Assembly: GCA_025924845.1 (NCBI GenBank)
Contig: JAICHN010000047.1
Coordinates: 1 to 18,597, forward strand
Length of the DNA: 18,597 nucleotides
Source of the DNA: Chloroflexota bacterium
GTDB lineage: Bacteria > Chloroflexota > UBA5177 > JANWHV01
Direction of reading: 5' to 3'
Shown here piece by piece: positions 15,173-18,597 of this stretch (position 1 is its first letter; every line of letters starts with the position of its first letter). The notes beneath the pieces are model-generated. The model saw only the letters and a program-made list of their open reading frames with translations, did not search any database and was not told the origin of the DNA. The translations under genes were made by a program, and so were the position numbers.

Positions 15173-16416
15173 AAGCTCTTGTTCCGCCGGCGCCGCCCTG
15201 GTATCGCCGGCAGGGAAGGCGCGTGTGGGACGCACCGCGGCGCCTGCATTTCCGCTTGGATCCCTCTCAGCACCACAGTTTCGTGCTCGCGGTGCAGGTG
15301 TTTGTGGCCAATCACGTCATCCTGGCGATCATCAGCCTGCTTACCGGTAGACTGTTCTACGATGTTGTGGGCCAGGTGCAGGATCTCTTCCCGCTCTGGG
15401 AACGATGGGACGTGCTCTGGTATGAGCGCGTGGCCGTAGCGGGCTACTCCTGGCATCCGCCGCCCGTACAGTCCGACGTCGCTTTCTTCCCCCTCTACCC
15501 ACTGTCCATGCACGTGTTGAGCGTGCTTACGACCATGCCCGCCTACGCCGCGGGGTTGGTGGTGGCGAACCTCAGCTTTCTCGGCGCCCTCTACGTCGTG
15601 CATCGACTGGTGCTGGTGGACTTTGCCGGCGAGGTCGCGGATCGGACGGTCTACTATCTCGGCATTTTCCCCACGGCGCTGTTCTTCTTTACCGCGTATT
15701 CGGAGGCACTCTACCTCCTGTGCTGTGCCGGTTGCATCTACGCGCTGCGCCTCCGCCGCTGGTGGCTGGCCGGACTCTGCGGTATGGCGGCGACCCTCAC
15801 CCGGCAACTCGGCATCTTGCTGGTGCTCCCGTTCGTGGTTGAAGTGCTGGCCTCGTGGCATGGGCCTCGGTGGACTCGCCTGTGGCCGCGCTTGTTGCCG
15901 GCGCTGCTCGTGCCCGCCGGCATGCTCGCGTTCATGGCATACCTGCAGGTGCGTTTAGGTGATGCTTTTCTGTTCTTCCGCGCCCAGGCCGCCTGGGATC
16001 GGGGGCTTGCGCCGCCCTGGCAGGGTCTACTCGATGACTTCGGCCGGGTGCTGCATCCGGTGACCGGCTTTCCGGCGCACACCACGGCGTCTCTGCAGAT
16101 GCAGTCGCTCCTCAACGTCATATTCGTGCTGCTGTTTATCGGCCTGGTGGTGGTTGGAGCGACCAAGCTCCGGAAGTCATACACGATTTATAGCGCGGGC
16201 GTGCTGCTGGCCATCCTCATGACTCCCGCCGTGGGTTCCGGCCAGCCGCTGGCCCTGCTGTCGATCACCCGGTTCGAGGTGACCATTTTCCCACCGTTTA
16301 TGGTGCTTGGCCTGGCCGGGCGGTCGCATCCCGTGGATCGGTTCATCATGATCTGCTCGGTTGGCCTCCTCACCTTGTTTACCATTGTCTTTGTGCGGGG
16401 CAAATGGATCGCCTGA
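15169..16416 (+). CDS. PIG-V-like GT-C mannosyltransferase family membrane protein
   Basis: A 415-residue multi-membrane protein that resembles bacterial homologues of GPI mannosyltransferase 2 (PIG-V), which move a sugar from a polyprenol-phosphate donor on the outer face of the membrane. Seen: ERWDVLWYERVAVAGYSW (78-95), holding the WD and WY residues typical of PIG-V proteins in the first long loop, DVAFFPLYPL (103-112), and roughly ten further hydrophobic segments. GTG 15169 is the only start that keeps the whole N-terminus; its ribosome site (GGAAAGG) is about 12 bases away. The stop overlaps the next gene's ATG by 13 bases, so the two GT-C genes are cotranscribed and coupled. Role in cell-surface glycan or glycolipid assembly is inferred; acceptor and sugar are unknown. 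Confidence 0.82.
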   Translation: MKALVPPAPPWYRRQGRRVWDAPRRLHFRLDPSQHHSFVLAVQVFVANHVILAIISLLTGRLFYDVVGQVQDLFPLWERWDVLWYERVAVAGYSWHPPPVQSDVAFFPLYPLSMHVLSVLTTMPAYAAGLVVANLSFLGALYVVHRLVLVDFAGEVADRTVYYLGIFPTALFFFTAYSEALYLLCCAGCIYALRLRRWWLAGLCGMAATLTRQLGILLVLPFVVEVLASWHGPRWTRLWPRLLPALLVPAGMLAFMAYLQVRLGDAFLFFRAQAAWDRGLAPPWQGLLDDFGRVLHPVTGFPAHTTASLQMQSLLNVIFVLLFIGLVVVGATKLRKSYTIYSAGVLLAILMTPAVGSGQPLALLSITRFEVTIFPPFMVLGLAGRSHPVDRFIMICSVGLLTLFTIVFVRGKWIA

Positions 16417-17801
16417 GATTTCTGGTGCGCTGGTGGTCGACCGGCGAGCGCCGATGCCTGAACATGGGCTGGTCACCGGCCGTATACCGCGCCCTCATCC
16501 TCGCGCTGCTCTTGCTCCTTGGCACCGGGCTGGCCCTGAATGCCGGCTATCTGCGCGGCATGCACGGCCTGGAGCCTGGTATTCCCAATGACGACGTGTT
16601 CGCCTATGAATGCTATGCCCGCGGCTTCTGGCAAGGCACGCAGGCGCTTCAGGATTCGTCGATCATGCGCTATTGTAGCGACCCGCGCTGGCTGTTCTGG
16701 ACTGCCCCGCCCCAGGCCTTTCACACGCTGCCTCGTGAGTATCCAGCCCCGGCGCTGTTGTGGTTTTCCCTGCCGCTGCTCTGGTTCGGGGGCGTTTATC
16801 CTGCGATCTATATCACGCTGGTCGCCCTGATCGAACTCGGTACCGTGGCCTATCTGGCTTGGCGGCGATTGCTCTTGTGCGCGGTGGCCTGCGGCGCCTA
16901 TGTCTTCATCGCGGGCTGGGGCACGGCCCTTGAGCGCTATGACCTGGTGCCCGGCGTGCTGGTGCTCGCCGCGCTGATCCTGGCGGAGCGTTCACGTTAT
17001 GGCCTGGCCTACCTGCTGTTGGCGGCGGCTGCGCTTCTGAAAGTCTACCCCGGCGCGGTGGCCCTGGTGGTGGGCGCGCATCAGTGGCGAACGACCGGGC
17101 GGCCGCCCTGGCAAGGCGCGCTGCTCTTCCTGTCGGCGATCGTGGTAGGCGCCGGCCCGTTCGCCGTGCTGAACCCGTCGGGATTTCTGGCCCCGCTGCA
17201 CTACAACAGCGTCCGTCCACCGCAGATCGAGTCGGTTCCCGGATCACTGCTCTGGCTGAGCGGCAAGATCGGTGGCGATGTGCGGGTGCGACTGACCTAT
17301 CACTCGGTGAATGCCATAGGGACCTATGCGGGCTTAGCCGCCACGCTCTCCACGATGCTGTTGGTGGTAGGAGTGCTTATGGTGGTCCGACGCGCCTGGA
17401 GAGGATGTGACAGCCTGGCTCGATCCGTGGTGCTCGTGCTGCTCGTCATTCTCTGCACCAGCAAGATGCTCAGCCCCCAATACCTCTTATGGCTCTTCCC
17501 GGTGGTCGCCTACGTCGAGGGTTTGCGGCTGCGCTGGATCCTGGTTGCGACCTTGACTCTACTGATCTTCCCCTTTGCCTACAGGCTCGATAACAGCCTT
17601 GTGCTGCTGCCCCAACATCCCTTGTTCATGGGCAGCATCCTGGCACGCAACCTGGTGCTCTTGGCGATAACCTTGCTGTATCTGCTGCCCCTGCCGGCAC
17701 GTGGTCGGCCGGCACGGCTGTTCACGACGGACGCGCACGCTGCCTGGGCCACGTCGCTTTGGCCCTTATCGATGATCAATCGCCGGCGAGCCCCGCCCTA
17801 A
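16404..17801 (+). CDS. GT87-like (DUF2029) GT-C glycosyltransferase membrane protein
   Basis: A 465-residue multi-membrane protein similar in pattern to GT87 polyprenol-phosphate-dependent mannosyl-/arabinosyltransferases. Seen: a first membrane segment at residues 29-48, an acidic PNDDVFAYECYARGFW loop (61-76) where GT-C enzymes keep the catalytic acid, the hallmark LLKVYPGAVAL in mid-protein, and CTSKMLSPQYLLWLFP towards the C-terminus. ATG 16404 overlaps the end of the PIG-V-like gene; a later ATG at residue 21 just before the first membrane segment is possible. It works at the membrane, likely with its upstream neighbour in building the same glycan. The C-terminal tail after the last membrane segment is basic. 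It ends 47 bp before the convergent rtcB gene with no obvious hairpin between. Confidence 0.82.
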   Translation: MDRLRFLVRWWSTGERRCLNMGWSPAVYRALILALLLLLGTGLALNAGYLRGMHGLEPGIPNDDVFAYECYARGFWQGTQALQDSSIMRYCSDPRWLFWTAPPQAFHTLPREYPAPALLWFSLPLLWFGGVYPAIYITLVALIELGTVAYLAWRRLLLCAVACGAYVFIAGWGTALERYDLVPGVLVLAALILAERSRYGLAYLLLAAAALLKVYPGAVALVVGAHQWRTTGRPPWQGALLFLSAIVVGAGPFAVLNPSGFLAPLHYNSVRPPQIESVPGSLLWLSGKIGGDVRVRLTYHSVNAIGTYAGLAATLSTMLLVVGVLMVVRRAWRGCDSLARSVVLVLLVILCTSKMLSPQYLLWLFPVVAYVEGLRLRWILVATLTLLIFPFAYRLDNSLVLLPQHPLFMGSILARNLVLLAITLLYLLPLPARGRPARLFTTDAHAAWATSLWPLSMINRRRAPP

Positions 17802-17848
17802 CCGTGGTTCGGAGTAGGATCAAGCATGTCGCGTTCATACCGAGCAAA

Positions 17849-18597
17849 TCACTCTCCATCCTTCGGCTTACCCTTCCGCCTCCCGCCTTCTTCGTCGGCC
17901 ATACGGACGATGCGTGGGTCGAAACGGCCAAGCACGGCGACGAGATCCGACTGGACCGCCATCACTTCGACGATATTCTTATACGCTTGCGGCGCCTCGT
18001 CGATACCGCCGCCCACGAGGGTCACGCCGCGATCCTTCAGGTAACGGTCGCGATCGGCTTTGGCAATGGACTCGATGGCCTTCTTCCGTCCCAGTCTCCG
18101 GCCTGCCCCGTGTGACGCGGAGTTGAGCGCGTCGGGCACGCCCAGGCCGCGAGTAAGAAAACCGGGGTCGGCCATGGTGCCGGGAATAAAGCCGATCGTG
18201 CCCGCGTGGGCCGGGGTCGCTCCTTTGCGGTGGACGATCGCCGTGACCTGCGTTCCATCAGAGAGGGTCACCTCCTCGCGCGAGGCAACGTTATGTGGAT
18301 TGCCGACAAAAGCAAGCGGGTGAAGTCCAGCCAGCCGCCCGATCCGCGCGTGGATGATCTCGTGGTTGGCACGGGCGAACCGCAGGGCCAGGTTCATGGC
18401 GGCCCAATACTCCTGCCCATCCGCTTCAGAGAGCGAAAGCGCCGCCACCTTCCTCGCTTCACCTAACCCTTTTTGCAGTTCCTCGGCTCGCTTCCCATAG
18501 AGGTCGGCGATTTGGTAGCCGACGCCGCGCGATCCGGAGTGCGAGACCAATACGACGTACTGTCCCGGCGGCACGCCCTCGACCTCATCCAGCAGGT
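17849..18597 (-). CDS. rtcB: RtcB RNA ligase, C-terminal part (N-terminus beyond window edge)
   Basis: The frame enters from the right edge and ends at TGA 17849, giving about 249 codons of an RtcB 3'-phosphate RNA ligase (normally 400-480 residues). RtcB joins 2',3'-cyclic phosphate or 3'-phosphate ends to 5'-OH ends, using Mn and GTP, in tRNA splicing or RNA repair. Seen: VSHSGSRGVGYQIA near the edge, NHEIIHARI, NPHNVASRE, VHRKGATPAHAG (the HRKGA segment contains the histidine that is guanylylated in this family), then SASHGAGRRLGRKKA and the GIDEAPQAYKNI segment typical of the C-terminal end. A GTG at 18574 is in frame, but coding similarity continues upstream (LLDEVEGV), so it is not the true start. 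The short tail (GGRRKGKPKDGE) is basic. It is convergent with the GT87-like gene. Confidence 0.96.
   Translation of the reverse strand, partial: LLDEVEGVPPGQYVVLVSHSGSRGVGYQIADLYGKRAEELQKGLGEARKVAALSLSEADGQEYWAAMNLALRFARANHEIIHARIGRLAGLHPLAFVGNPHNVASREEVTLSDGTQVTAIVHRKGATPAHAGTIGFIPGTMADPGFLTRGLGVPDALNSASHGAGRRLGRKKAIESIAKADRDRYLKDRGVTLVGGGIDEAPQAYKNIVEVMAVQSDLVAVLGRFDPRIVRMADEEGGRRKGKPKDGE

Overview
This is a high-GC window (roughly 60-65% by eye) with strong GGAGG-type ribosome sites, TTGACA/TATAAT-type promoters and sugar-transport genes like those of soil or thermophilic Chloroflexota. That assignment is an inference from gene style and protein flavour only; an actinobacterial or related origin cannot be excluded. 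There are no rRNA or tRNA genes, insertion sequences or CRISPR arrays, and no gene-free stretch exceeds about 220 bases.

Layout. Positions 1-1684 (minus strand) hold two ADP-ribosylglycohydrolase-family genes in tandem; the second one to be transcribed runs off the left edge. A 212-bp divergent promoter region follows. From it, on the plus strand, runs a continuous block (1897-11835). It holds substrate-binding protein, MalF-like permease, MalG-like permease and a LacI-family regulator, then a second substrate-binding protein, MalF-like permease and MalG-like permease. It ends in a 710-residue protein that joins a third, divergent ADP-ribosylglycohydrolase domain to two beta-rich C-terminal domains. 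No ABC ATPase is encoded, so both importers probably borrow a shared MsmK/UgpC-type ATPase from elsewhere. The working picture is a regulon that imports one or two sugars or sugar conjugates and cleaves a glycosidic bond in them in the cytoplasm with ADP-ribosylglycohydrolase-fold enzymes. No classical glycosidase or sugar kinase is present in the window.

The right part is a mixture of separate units. A GC-rich hairpin separates the 710-residue gene from a convergent nitroreductase (minus, 12036-12542). A small cysteine-rich SWIM zinc-finger protein (plus, 12730-13095) has its own extended -10 promoter. Next come an exported phosphoesterase of the acid phosphatase/phospholipase C family (13316-14995) and two overlapping multi-membrane GT-C glycosyltransferase genes, PIG-V-like then GT87-like (15169-17801). 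The C-terminal part of an RtcB RNA ligase enters from the right edge on the minus strand (17849-18597).

The most notable points are three ADP-ribosylglycohydrolase-family genes around two sugar ABC importers, a palindrome that sits on the -10 elements of a divergent promoter pair, and a perfect 24-bp hairpin between the first binding-protein gene and its permeases.
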